Of a stretch of DNA of 64,000 nt, positions 35,601 to 50,100 are shown piece by piece (position 1 is the first letter of the stretch; every line of letters starts with the position of its first letter). Source of the DNA: Pachypanchax playfairii (Eukaryota > Chordata > Actinopteri > Cyprinodontiformes > Aplocheilidae); contig SSNP01000007.1 in assembly GCA_006937955.1 (NCBI GenBank), positions 2,092,796 to 2,156,795 of the forward strand. The letters are read 5' to 3'. A program made the position numbers and the translations under genes. Under the pieces are notes generated by a model, which was not told where the DNA came from, did not search any database, and was given only the letters and a program-made list of their open reading frames with translations.

Positions 35601-38600
35601 AGTTTATAATTTAGACCTTAGACATGACTAGACTATCTATTTCTCCCTTTTTTGTCTAAACTAATTTAACATTTTCCAGGTAGCATCATTGAGCCTTTAA
35701 TCATTAGATATAATAGTCCCCAAAAATATTAAACACATTCAACACATTGATGTCTAAAATAGTTTAAATTCCCCTAAAACTTCTGTTATTTCAACTTATT
35801 TCAGACTTTTAGTCTCTGATACTGATCTGAGTCATTTGACGTTAAGTTTCTCCAGATCATGAATCTCAATCCGATTCTTATTTTTGGTATTTTTTTTAAA
35901 CAGTCTATGGTGTTCGGTCAATGTAGAATTTGAAGTAACTGGTGTAAACTATATCAGGAAGTACCTGATATATTATTTCACTGGCCTTCAGTTAAAAAAT
36001 GAGAAAAATCAACAAAGCAATAAAGCTAATCTTTCATTCCTGTGTTTGGTCGTCTCAGGATAAGGACACTTGGACAGCTGACGACATGTCATGCAGTAAA
36101 CAATTTTGTTCTGAGTCAGTAATTATTTGTGAATTATAGTCTAGTTCATTGTGTGCTTTAACCCCAGACGGAGCGTGTCAGGCTTGAATAGATGCTCCTT
36201 GGTTCCACTGACATCTTTTCAAAGATTGATGAAGTGGTAAAAGAGGACGAGACCACTTCAGTATAAATCAACAGTGGCTTCTCAGAAGCAGATAGAGATG
36301 GATTTTGGATTATGACCTGAGGTGTCACACTTCAGCAGTCCCATTCAGTCGGGCCTGTGCCCTCACTGAGTCCACCCTTTGCCATACATCCTTAAAAGAC
36401 AAGACCTCATCTATCTGATCTCGTGTCCTTGTCGGGGGTCTGACATTTTTTTNAAAAAAAATCAAGAAGAGTAGAGAGCAGAACAGAGCACGAGTTTATG
36501 GCATCGATCAGCTGTTTGTGCTATAGGGCTGTCGACTTTAGTCATTTAGTCAACTGGTCATTTGGATTTAGTCAACTGGTCGACTGACATTCTCATTGGT
36601 CGACCAATTGCGTAATTTCGTTTTCCACCAATAAAGAAATTTTCATTGATTTACTCCTTGATATGTATTCCTTTATAAGTAGTTATATATTACTGTATTC
36701 TAAATATAATTAGCTTATGTTTAACTTTAACTTTAAATGCTTTAATTCAGGCTTTTTGTAACAGTGCCACAGTTTAGCGTTACATGGAACGTTCGGGATC
36801 TGCACCTGTAGCTAGCTGAGCAACACATGGGTGATGCTTCGCGCTCAGTAAGGAATATAGGTAGTTTTGCTGTATTCAGTTAGAACGCTACTTGTTGTGG
36901 CTGTAGTTGACAAAATGTCTGGCAGTTTTAGCGGTTATATTTTTTGTAGCATGTGGTGTGGTCAGGTGTGCGATTGTGATTGTCACTATAGACGTCGGAT
37001 AGAGCTCCTCACTTTGCAATTAAAAAAAGCACTTCATTTTCAAAGATTTGTACTATTATTTTAGTTTCATTATGTTTTTTTTCATTGTTGTTATATAAAT
37101 GCTCGGTGACAATACTTTAAGGAAAATGCAAACCATTAAGTCGTGTTTTTTTTTTTTTAGTCGACCAGTCATTGCGCAGGACAGGACTTTGTTCGACTAA
37201 GCATTTGGTTTGGTTGAATACAGCCCTATTGTTCTGACACTATTGACCCTTTTCCATTAGGGTTAGACCCGTTCTGGAACATTCCATTACCTTTGTCTGG
37301 GCCAACCCGACCCATTTTTTCAGACCACGTCTGCCTCGGTCTGAAGCAACCCAACACGCCTATCTATCAACTGATTGGTCCAGTAAAAAGATGTCAGTCA
37401 CACGCCTACCTACGTAGTGGAAGCCACTGATTGGCCTGGCGTGTGCATGTGATGCAATCTCACAGAATCGCGCCTAATCAGCCTCAAATGCGACGTCTTC
37501 TCACATGTCATGACCAAAGTTTTTTTGTTAGAAAGAACCACAGTCCGGGTACAAAGTACAAAAATAACTCAATGTCCTCCATTGTTGTTTCCTGCTCTCA
37601 ATGCACATGTGCACTTTTGTTTACTTCTCTTTTATTGATTACAAATGACATCACAGACCTTTTGTGCCACTTGTTAAGCTGAGCACTCCCATGCCCTCAC
37701 CCACATCCACATTCCTCAGACGGTAATGGAAACACAACTGTCAATTTATGGACCATGCCGACCTTAATGGCATATATGGGACTTTCATGGGACATTCAAC
37801 TGTTACAGTATATGTATAATTATATAATATAACTATATAACTAAACTCTGAGCTCGGCCTCTTTTTATACATGAGCAGTCACACTTTCACTCTGAGCTCA
37901 GATTCTCTGCAGTTTCTTCTGGACACAGATCTTCTGAGGTTGTTTCTGGCATCACAGAGACCTTGGAGTTCCAACTTCACCAATTCCAACCAATTTCAAC
38001 CCTCAGTATTTCTGAAGCTATTACTTTCTTTTGTCTTGATGTGTCACTTGGGATCGATACACGTTTAGTTTACTGATCATTTTGGAACAGCTTTTGTTAT
38101 ATATGCAGTTTGGGAGCTTCAAGAGTAAACTGTTGACTACTACTGTCATTTAGCAGACGCTTTTATCCAAAGCGACTTACATTGAGAGAACATACAAGCA
38201 AGAATTCAAAGAGAAGGAAAAAAAATATAAGGAGGCGGACTGTTTGGAGTCCAGTTTAATTCCGACGCTGATATATCAAGTGTATCAAAAATTTTTTTTT
38301 TTTTTTTTTTTTTTCTTTTTAGTGAGAGATAAATTCTCNAACAGAGGAGAAGAGTTTGGAACATGATCTCATGCCACGTTGTGGTGGAAGCGCTAGGCGT
38401 CTTTCAGCGGCTGAGCGTAGCTGACGCGTGGGAATGTAGGTTTGGATGAAGGAGTGAAGGTAAGTAGGAGCTGTGTGTGTTAGAGTCTGGTAAGCCAGAA
38501 GCAGAGCTTTGTATTTGATGCGTGCTGCAACTGGAAGCCAGTGCAGGGAAATGAGCAGCGGAGTGACATGAGCCCTTTTGGGCTGGTTGAAGACCAGACG

Positions 38601-41600
38601 CGCTGCTGCGTTCTGAATCATCTGCAGAGGTTTAACCGAGGACGCCGGAAGACCGGCCAGCAAAGAGTTGCAGTAGTCGATCCGGGACAAGACCAGGGCC
38701 TGGACCAGAAGCTGTGTGGTTTGGTCTGTGAGGAAGGCTCTGATTTTCCTGATGTTGTAAAGCGCGAATCGACATGAGCGAGCTACAGAGTTAACCTGCT
38801 CTTTGAAGGACAGCTGGTTGTCCAGTATGACACCAAGGTTTCTGGCGGAGGTTTTGGGGAACAGCGTGATGGAGTCAAGCTGCACGCTTATCTGAGGAGG
38901 TAAGGAGTTACTGGCAGGACAGACAATGAGGTCAGTTTTGGACACAAACAACTGAAAACAACTGAAGTGGCATCTGTAAATCTGATTCATTAATTAATGT
39001 ATAGTGTATGTGATTATTAAAATATTTGGCAGCTGCCCTAAAGTGCACCAACAGCCTCCAAAAAGAGTTTATAATTTAGACCCTAGACATGACTAGACTA
39101 TCTATTTCTCACTTTTTTGTCTAAACTAATTTAACATTTTCCATGTAGCATCATTGAGCCTTTAATCATTAGATATAATAGTCCCCAAAAATATTAAACA
39201 CATTGATGTCTAAAATAGTTTCAATTCCCCTAAAACTTCTGTTATTTCAACTTATTTCAGACTTTTAGTCTCTGATACTGATCTGAGTCATTTGACGTTA
39301 AGTTTCTCCAGATCATGAATCTCAATCCGATTCTTATTTTTGGTATTTTTTTTAAACAGTCTATGGTGTTCGGTCAATGTAGAATTGGAAGTAACTGGTG
39401 TAAACTATATCAGGAAGTACCTGATATATTATTTCACTGGCCTTCAGTTAAAAAATGAGAAAAATCAACAAAGCAATAAAGCTAATCTTTCATTCCTGTG
39501 TTTGGTCGTCTCAGGATAAGGACACTTGGACAGCTGACGACATGTCATGCAGTAAACAATTTTGTTCTGAGTCAGTAATTATTTGTGAATTATAGTCTAG
39601 TTCATTGTGTGCTTTAACCCCAGACGGAGCGTGTCAGGCTTGAATAGATGCTCCTTGGTTCCACTGACATCTTTTCAAAGATTGATGAAGTGGTAAAAGA
39701 GGACGAGACCACTTCAGTATAAATCAACAGTGGCTTCTCAGAAGCAGATAGAGATGGATTTTGGATTATGACCTGAGGTGTCACACTTCAGCAGTCCCAT
39801 TCAGTCGGGCCTGTGCCCTCACTGAGTCCACCCTTTGCCATACATCCTTAAAAGACAAGACCTCATCTATCTGATCTCGTGTCCTTGTCGGGGGTCTGAC
39901 ATTTTTTTTCCTCTGCTTTTCACTTCTTTCTTTTTAGAGTGCGCAAAGGCCCATATCTAATTTCTTTCCTTTAATTAGCCTTCGACTAGAGGAGAGCGAT
40001 CGAGAGAAGAGCTAGAAGGGTGTGGGATGGAGAAATGCGAGACAGATTGGACTAATTGTGTAAAAAAAAGAATCAAACATGAGTTGAATCCCCGATGTAT
40101 CACACGGCTGTTACTCGCTGTCTTAATACATACAATGTCCATCACTGTCTCTGTCTTTGCTTTTCTTCTTATCTAACTTTTTTGACCAATGAAATTGAAT
40201 GGGGATTAGTTCAAGAGATGAAATTTGGATAGATTTTATTTGTCCTTGCTCATTATCATCACTGTCTGTCCAGACTGAATGAGACGTGCTGAATGTGTCG
40301 AGGCTTCGTTCTGCTAATATCTTTATGACCTGAGTGTCATCCTTGGCCAGATGTCCTTCAGTCTGCATTTTCAAAGAGAGCAGTCAACCTCGACTCGCTT
40401 CCCCCTCCATTAGAGTCAGCTAAACAAACAGCCTAATTAAGTGTGGCCTTGTGTGATAGGGTGAGTTGGAGGTTTTCGGTCTTTGTTAATAGGTTGGTTG
40501 ACTCCTCCTACTAAGTGGTTTGGGTTTAGGGGTAAATAAACCAATTGGTGTGGTACAGATTGACTATTAGACTAAATGGCTTCAGCTGCCATCTAAACAA
40601 AACGTGCATTTTCTCACAGTTTGGAGCGCGAGTTACATGCATTCCTTTAAAAAGCTATTATATACCCTAAAACAATCTAGTATTGTGATCAGCGGCAGGT
40701 TTCATATACAGTTGAGATTATGTATACAAAAAAGTCAGAGTTTGAGTGACTTTGAAATGAAATATGTTTTATATTCATTTTCATGCAATAGTTCTACTGC
40801 TCCCAAAAACGGAAATCAATTTTCTGTGTTGCTTTCTTATCAGATATTTAGCTATTTCCTTTGATTTCCTGCTGTTTGTCCCTCATGCTGCTTATATTTT
40901 CATACTTTTTAAATCACTTTTCCTCCATACGGTTTACCTTCTGTTGGATTCATCTTCTTTTTTTTTTAAATTCCATCTGTCCATATTCCACTAACTTTTT
41001 AATTTATTTTCCTCCTCAGTCCAACATCCTGATGTGTTTATTTAAAGTTACTGTATACAGCTCTGGTAGAGTTCACTGCCTCCTCTGGCTGCCACATTTA
41101 CGCTAGAATGGGCCTCAATTTACCACGTCAATGGGCAGCCAAGTGTCACCGTGTCATCTCTACAGCTGGGGTGTCAAGAAAGAATGTGTTTAAATGCAGC
41201 TCAGTGTTCAGTGGCTTCCTGTAACCCCTGCAGCCGTCGATCTTCACACTTTACTGAACAGTATTTTACTGCACATCTTATGTATGTGTAATATTGAGGG
41301 AGGGTGTATAATAAAGATATAACAGATAATTTAAAAGATAAATTTAACTTACTCTCCGTTTCCCTCTCAGCTCTGTTAAATGGATTAACATTCAAGCTGA
41401 TACAATATTAGAAAAACATGTGATGGCAACATCATTGTTGTTGAATATTCTGGTGATGATATCAATCGCAATAAATTCACATGATGCTCACTCCTCTCTC
41501 TCTTTTTTTCATCGTGAAGCTCACAATTCTGCATGTACTTTAGCATCTCAGTCATCACAATGTAAATATCGAATTGGGTAATTATTTTACTGAGATGTGG

Positions 41601-43395
41601 CACAGACGTTAAAATATAATACTAAATACTATTTTTTGTGATCAAACAGCCCTTGTGCACATTATTGATATTGAGCACACTGATATAGCTAAAACAATAC
41701 ATTAGTAATATATGATTTAATGTTTTTTAACCTTAGCACTCAAAAGAAAAAATAACTAAAACAGTTTTCTGGATGATCTGATTTAACACTAAGTCATAAC
41801 ATCTGAACATGTGAAATGTGATTATCTTGTAACTGTAACTGATTTGATTGGCCTGTTTCCACCTCTTTAACAGGATTAGTACTTTCCTCAAAAACCTGCT
41901 ATTAAATCATTTAAATATCCTCAAAGCGCAAGTGGCAAAGACCAATTTCATCATTAGAAGATTTATAAAATCGAATTATTTGAATACAGTGAAACCTCAC
42001 TATAGTGGACACTGACGGGACCAGATGTTTTGTCCGTTATGAAGGGGTGTCCACCCCAGGGTAGGGTGTCCTGGTGTCCAGTCATAGGAATGTCCGTAAA
42101 CCATTGTCACGGACATTTCCTTGGTACATCAGCTTATTTAATGAACTAGCGCATGGTCAAATCCCCTTCTGAATGTCTCAACTTTGAATAAAATTTAATA
42201 AATACATGTCAGTTTTTGGTTCTTTTTTGTTTTGTTTTTGTTCACTGTCCGTTAGCGGGGTGAATTTTCACTGATTTTATTTTTTGGGCAGACATAAAGT
42301 GTCCGTTGTCCTGAACAGCGGGGTGTCCGCTCCAGAGGGGTTATATAAGTAGTAAAAACACTTGGTCAGCCCAAAACCTGTCCTCTGGACAGGGGTGTCC
42401 GCTCCTGAGGGGTGTCTGCAGGGCAGGGTTTCACTGTATAATATCTGATGATGTTATCTGAATCCATTCAGCTAAAAAACAGAATTTTCTGACATTTCAC
42501 GTATCTGGAATTAAACAGTTGAGACATTCTTGGTGAGAAATTCTTCCTAAAATTAAGTGAAAGTAAAATGAAACAGTGACTTAAAACAAAGCTAAGCTCT
42601 AAAAATACCAGACAGAACCCAAACCTTCGTCTTCTCGGTAAAAGTTCTGCCCTGTTGGATTCCAATACCTCTTTAAAGCCTTTTTTCTGTCAAAGAAAAA
42701 AAGCTTACAGTGATTTGATGTGGATTTGATTTCAAATAAGACGTACTGCGTTGTGAGAAAATGCAGCTATTGTATAGGTGAAGCTGGTTACCTAAAGTCC
42801 ATCTAAGATGTAAAGCCTACCTTCATCTTGTGCTTGTTTTCTGTCAGCTCATCTTTCTGTCTGTTCTTGTCATCTTGGTGTCACTGGAGATACTTTAAAA
42901 AGCCCCCCCACCCCACCTCCACCCCATCATACACTTATTTTGCATGCATACTGAACATGTGACATTTTCACTTCATAAGCTTTCCTTTTTGCTTCACACT
43001 CCGACTCGTCTCAGGGGAAGTTATGGCTGATCTAAAAAGCCATATGGCACCATTAAAAAACTTCTTTACACCATGGGAAATACATGTTGCAAAGATTTGA
43101 AAAGTCTTCCGAGTACACTGATATTTTTCCTAGTATTACCGAGAATAACATGCAGGATTCTTTTTGCGTGCAAATGTAAGCTGATTTTCTGCTGATATGA
43201 ACAGACGTTTAATGCCACAGCCCAGAGGATGTCCTGAAAGCTGAAAAAAAAAAAAGAACTCAAGCTAATATCCATGTGACCCGTCTCAATGTGTTTATTT
43301 ATTTATTAGAATAATTTATTCGCATAAAGAAATTGAAAGTGTGAGATTCTGGTCCAGGATTCTTTAACTAAAATGTATAGAGGTCTGCTCAGCAG

Positions 43396-43431
<36 letters not shown>

Positions 43432-46400
43432 CAAAAAAGATTATGATCATTTTAAAATAAACAGATTCTCCTTTTTGTCCCTTTCCGACTTTAAAAAATA
43501 AGGTCTTTGCTTTTTTTGTCTTATCTTTAATAACCTTAATAAATATAAAGCCTCTGCAGTTGTGCATTTCTTAACACAGTCCCAGAGTCCATCATTTAGT
43601 TTCTCTCAGCTCTTAGTTCAGACTTTAGTGATCGCTCAGAAGCAATCATACCCTCATTACATGCCAATTTTAGTAATCACACTGTCTCTGAACGCATGAG
43701 ACAAACTAGTTTTCAATCCTCTATAGAAAGAAGGAAGACTGTCCAGATGAAGATAAAAGTCTTTTTCTCTCTGAACTTTTCTCTTTTCTGCTGCAGCCAA
43801 TTTCATTCTGTTTGAATATATACAAAGATAGCAGTTTGTGGAATGATGTTATCCACAGAAATCCAGCTGGAATAGTTATTATTGCCATCGTAAGTGTATA
43901 AAAAATCTTTTTTTTTTTTAAATCAAGAAAATGTCCAAGCAGTTTACAAGGAGGAGGTGAGACTTCTACTGCATTCAGCCAGAAGGAGCCGCTTCCACCA
44001 TCCACACCATGACGTCCATCTAACATACAGTCTATGGTCTCAACTGAATGTATGTGACTAAAGGAAAACAGTTTCAGGAGATTCATAATTTATTTGTTTT
44101 ATGTTTTATCGCATTTGTTTGTAATAAATTGTTGGGACACCAGCTAGAACCCCATGTCCTCTCTTAGTAAAAGAACATTGTTGTTAAAAATGAAAAAAAC
44201 AAACAATGCTTGCACCCTTTTGAATCCTGAGACGAGCCATTCTTATACAAATGCATATTTGAGTGAATTTGTTTAATGGGAGCAGATAATAGAATCATCA
44301 GAATGTGATTTCTATACAGTACGTGCTGGTGCTCTTGGTTATAGACTCTGCACAAGCTCTGAGGGCACTCGGAGAGTTTTGCAGAGCATGACTGTGTCTT
44401 TCAGAAGCACAACTATCATCAGATTTTCTGACTCTTCCTGAAGACACGTATCTCCTTTCTTTTCATCTCATCCGGCCTCATCCTGCAGTCATGTTTAGTT
44501 GCTTTTAAGGGATTTAGCTCCACATGTAAGAGTTGTATTAAACCAGGAATGACAGACGTTAAGGTCGATCCAAGACAAAACTGTTGTCTCTGGAGGCAGC
44601 CAAGGTTACCGAACTGTCAGTCAGAGTTAGTGGGGGCGGTCTCTAAGCTGTCATCCCAGTGTTTCGGTCTAGCCCTACATATCGGGTCACTGGAGCACTG
44701 CAGGCTTTGGGTCTTGGCAGGAGCAAACACACATACTACCACACATCGCTTGTGTTCACACATTTATGCATCTGCTTTGTCTGTCTGAGTCCCCGACTTT
44801 AGCTGAGATTAAAGAAAGACCTGACACAGTTCTTAGTTTGCAAGGAACTCGCAGTTCTATTTCAAAAGGTGGACTCGATATGCATCAGTAGTCACAAAAT
44901 ATGAAGCAGCTCTCTCTAATATTTTTTAAAACATTTATAAACGTCCCCATTTTTAGATGAGTGTTCCGGGGGATTTGGAGTGTCATGAGCTTGTGGCGCT
45001 CTAATTTGGCCAAAAGTGAAATAACCGAGGACTTGATAATAAAACTCCTCCCTCATGTTCTGTTTCAGTCAAGCTAAAATGATCCACAATAAACCATTGT
45101 GTTAAAATGAATAAATGCAAAAGCCTGAACCCAGGATCTTATTTCTGTATCTCAGGGAGAAATTCAAGTAATGTGAGGCTTGTTCACACATGCTATTAAT
45201 GCTCCATTTGTTAAAAAAGACGTATCTGTAGTATAATTAGAGAGTGTTTTTGTGTGTATGTGATTGCTCGTGATGTCTGAGATGCTGGGTGATAATAAGG
45301 AGACGGTTCAGTGGAGTGGAAGAGAACGGGAACAAGAGCTGGTTTGACACTGGAACGTTAGGACAGCATAAATTAAATCACTGTGACACACTCACACACC
45401 ATTAGAAATGCCAGTATCGTTAACAAGCAAGTTTACGCTCACTCACACACACGTGTGCAAAGAGAGAGAGAGAATGATTAACTGGTGGCTGTTTGACAGA
45501 AGCTCATAGTCTTCTCTGCTTCATCCTGTTGTACATCAAACATCTGACATTGTTACAAATAGACAGTCTGGGAGTTATCAGTAGAGGGCAGATAATGATT
45601 TGGGGGCTAGTATTGATAGAACTAGAATGAAATTGCTAACCCTTCAACATATCATGACCCCACTTTGTTCTCTGTGACCTGCATGACTTGGTAGAACTTG
45701 GCTGGATCTCAGCAGTTTTAAAAACCTCCTTCAGTGTATGGGAATGGGTTTTTCCTGTTATTGTTGTGAAGTAACGGACCCAGATGCAGGCAGGACTCCA
45801 GGACATGAAGATAAACATAAAATAAAATACTTTTAATAAAGATGTGGAAGCAAAATCTGCTTGAAAAAAATGAACAGTTGAACTGAGGCACAGGAAACAC
45901 AAATGTTATCTACACACCAGCACTACTTGGCTTTGCAGTTCAAAAACCAGAATCCATATTGATGTTGTGGTGCATCAACCTGTAGAACAGGTGTAACATG
46001 TCATGCATGTTCCATATACTGGTTTGGGAAAAATGACATTAGTGTTTTTTTTTTTTTGCTTCATTCAGCAAGAAACCCAAACTCTGACCTATTTTATGAC
46101 CATTAAGCAACAGTTTTTATTTATAATTAATGGTAAATTAATTTGATTGTTTATTATTTTAAATGAAGTGTTCTTTCTTTGGGAAGAACCTGATCAACCA
46201 TATTGTAGATTGAAATTTGTTCCACGTTCCCTGACCTTGTTGCACACCTGTTAGATCTAAAACAGTTTTTACTGTAACAACAAAAAAAAGCTACTGGATT
46301 CAATTCTGTAAAGGAAATAAATTATTATTATATTAGTGGTAGTAATAGTAGTAGTATTATTATGGGGCAGTGGACTGCTAACTATACAGCACCTGGGAGG

Positions 46401-47112
46401 CAGATATCTGGACACGTGTGTTAGATCTTGCAACTGAACTGCTCACCTCCTGATAAGTTGATGAGGTCCTTCCTCATTGGACTACTGCCGCCCCTGAAAC
46501 TATTATGAACCAAAGAAAAAGGGAATATGTATTAATGAGAAAGATAAGGTAAGGAAACATTTCAAGGAACCTGGATGTGTGTGTTTGTGTGTTTGCCTGC
46601 ATATGATTAGATAAAGGAATTAAAGGATAGGAAATAGAAAGGTCCTCCTGGGATCATCTGGCCTAGACAAGAAACTCCAGCTGAGAATTTACTTGTGCTC
46701 TGGTGTGTGTGTGTATGTGAACACTGAAAACAAAAAGCTTTGATTCTCTTTACCGTTTCATCCTAAACTGCCCACTTTGTATCAGCTGTTGTCTTTTCTG
46801 TCAGTGCAGCCACAGGAAGTCATGTGAGAACCACTGTGTGTGTATAGAGGAGTGGTAATTGGCATGTCCATCTGACTGAAAGGGCTGGATGCAGCGGCAG
46901 TGCAGGAGAGGTGCTGATAACATGGCAATTAAGCTGGAAAAGACAGACCCCCAGTCACCACAGCAGGGTGCATGCTGGGAGACTAACAGAGACAAGCTGT
47001 ACTGCAGGGCATGGATACAGATAAATGGGCGAGTGCCCCAGGTGTGAGCTAATTTGTCTTTCTGCTGGAGTGAAAACAAGAAGCTCCAGAAGGACTTGTA
47101 CTGGACTGGATT

Positions 47113-47180
<68 letters not shown>

Positions 47181-50100
47181 CACTCTCATTCCCCTGGAAG
47201 ACACCTGCTGCAGACTGGATACTGCTTTTATTCAAACTCAGACAAAAGGCTTAAAGACTTTGCTAACATGCTAGCCATGTTTGCTGATGTAAGAATTTCA
47301 TGTCTTCATCTCTCTCTCTTAATATAATACCTTCAAAAAAACACCTATCAAGTTATTTAACTTCCCAAAAACTTTGAGTCACACTTTATCTTTGACAGGT
47401 TATTGGGAATTAGACCAACACACGCTTGTATTTATGTGGAGACCAGGGATGGTCTTTGCAGTGTCTTATTGAGGTGTCTTAACTTGAATCGAGCAGTAGT
47501 GGTGCTTTATCATTGTAGTGGCAGCTTATCGTGGATACTGGGTGAGCCGGGTGGTTAGAAGCATCTATGATGTCACATAGTGGTGTGGTTTGGTCATTAA
47601 GAATATGAGGCAGAGCTGGTCATGGTCTGTTACCATACAGCTGCTCCTGATGTGGTCTGAGAGCCAGTGGGGGCCTGGGACTGGTTAGATGGATGTACTT
47701 TGTATATGGTGTTTGTTGGCATTTACTGTGGACATACATACATGCTGATGTTGCAGGAGAACGTCTCAGAGATGCATTAAATAGTAGAGAAAAACTATTT
47801 GAATACTAAGAGCGGATCAATGTCTCGACTGCCTTCCTGCCGGATTTGTAGGTAGTGCTGAGTATAGTGCAGGTATTATTCTATATGAAAAGAGCCTTTG
47901 GTTTTATCTTTGTCTGACATGAGCAGTTTCAACAGCTGTATATCTGAATAACAATAAAACCGCTCGCTAAGTGTCATTTACTTCAGTAACAGGAACTCTG
48001 TGAGAAGCAACATCTAGTTTGTTTTGAATCAAACTGCAGTGGCCATTGAACCATTCACTGTTGTGTTACAGCCGCTGGCCTTTCTGCTGGTTGTCCTTGT
48101 GCTGTACCATTTCAGGTCTCTGATTGGTGGATCCCAGCTCAGCAGCTGGAGGCGGCAGTAGCTCAGGCGGTAGAGTAGGTCGTCTAGTAACCGGAAGGGC
48201 CACCAGTCATTGGTTCACTCCCTCCATAAAAAGAGTGCTCTGCCATTGCGTGCTTGGGCAAGACACTTCACCCAACTTGCCTGTTTGGTGTTGGTCAGCG
48301 GGGCCCAGTGGCGTCTGGCAGCCTCACTTCTGTCAGTGTTTGTCCCAGGACAGCTGTATCTACAACGTATGTGTAGATTATCACCAATGACAAACTGTAG
48401 TGTGAAGCACTTTCAGTTTTTTTTTGATAATTAGAAAAAGGTTAAAGACCGTATAAATCTGAGTGGTTTCTCGGGAGACACAAGAAGACTGGACAGTACC
48501 GTCCAATAGCCTTTCATTACTGAGGAAACCCTGACAGAAGTGGGTTTTGATGGGTATGCAAAAGTGTCCGGATCTATATGATGGATCTTCTCACTACATA
48601 CACACGGGTGGTAACACCTCAACAGGCTTCAAACAATAAGGGCTCATAAAAGAAGGTCTCCAGGCACAATGCAGATGTGTCTGGATATGTAGTGGTGTCT
48701 GAAAACAATTTTAAAGTGCACTTTGCATAATTTACTTCCTGTGAAAACAAGAGTTGCACTAGCAGAATCTCAAGTTCACCTCATCTTTTGCTTGCTAAGA
48801 CTCAATACAGAGGAAATAGAGCAGGGTAATTTTGATTGTTTATGCCAGTGGCAGTGCTACACTTTTCCTCTCACCTGTCTCGGTTGCATTGCCAGAGCCT
48901 GCCTGTGTGGCCCCCCCGCTATGATTTTTGCATTTTGTTCCTGCCGTTCTTTTTTCTTTCTTTTACCTCCCCTGTAGAAAAGATTAGAAGAAGCTCCCTT
49001 GATCAAATCACACAGTACTACAACAAACCCCAGAGCTCTGTTATACATTTCCACTGGCAGTCGGGGGTCAAATCAGAGCTGCTGTTTCAGATAGTTCACA
49101 CTACTTATGAATCAACAAACTAATTTAATGGCTGAAATTTTTACTCTCTTCCTTTCTGTCTCTCTTTCTATGTCGTCGCTAAACTAATTTATCCTCCGTT
49201 TTCCATCTCTCTTTTCCTTTTTTCATTCATTCACTCTGGTTTAATTAGGCAGACGAGTAATGGAACAGATTATTATTTAATTCTCACAATGGACATTTAC
49301 TCAGTTCACTCTTAGCATATACCTCTGTGGTGAGTAATGCACATATTTATGTGTGTGTTTAGTCACTGAGCAGTTATTTTGGTCATGCCACACTGCATTT
49401 CTCCTCTAATTTGTTTTAAAGGTCCACGAGAGCCGACATACATTAGCTAACACAGTTGGAACTTGCATGACTTAGTGGTTTAGGGACACTCAATAATTTA
49501 TTGAGTGCTGAATCCCTCGTGATTATTTTTCACTCAGCGGGCCACAGGGTGACTGCTCGTCATTGATTTTATAAACCACATGCAACATTCACAAAGACGC
49601 GCGGTTTTCGATCTTATCTCCGGACCCGTCTGTGTTCGTATGAGTGCAGCTGTAGGTGACAGCTGTGTGATTTTGGGGAAAAGATTCATGATGTGATGGT
49701 TTTAGAGCTGAGTCCCATCCGGGACCTTTCTCCTCATGTATCAGTGGATTTTCTTCTGGTGCTCCAGTGTCCCCCAACAAACCAGAAACATTTATGTTAG
49801 TTTAATTGGTAACTCCAAATTGTGTGTGTTAATGCTTTTTTATTTAAGTGGACTGGTAATCTGTTCAGATGTAAACCGGCCTCTCACTCAATGACCACTG
49901 GAGACAGACACCAGCTCCCTGCGATCCTGCACCAGATCAGCAGGTCTAAGAATTGGATGGATGGATAAACTGAGAACTGCTTGCGTGAACATTATCTTTG
50001 ATTTTAGTATAAAAAAATGCAAATGATGGAACCTGTTTATCTCATTGCACGAATCACTTTGAAACTCATTAGGAGACCATCTGCCTTATTGCTATTGGTT

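Larger units (their letters stand above)
33846..39909. repeat. 2.6-kb direct duplication in samd10 intron 1
   Basis: Copy 1 is 33846-36452 and copy 2 is 36454-39909, meeting at a single N (36453). The copies are highly similar but carry small indels: an extra GATATGTATTCC near 36660, a short insertion near 37474, ATCACA versus GG near 37650, a missing CATTCAACA near 39200, and scattered substitutions. Copy 2 also has an 819-base LINE insertion. Divergence of this kind, together with the N at the join, suggests two alleles placed in tandem. Confidence 0.9.

Noticed and set aside
46801..47327. Frames with poly-CV or poly-HT
   Set aside because: They are created by the CA dinucleotide repeat; no splice or similarity support.
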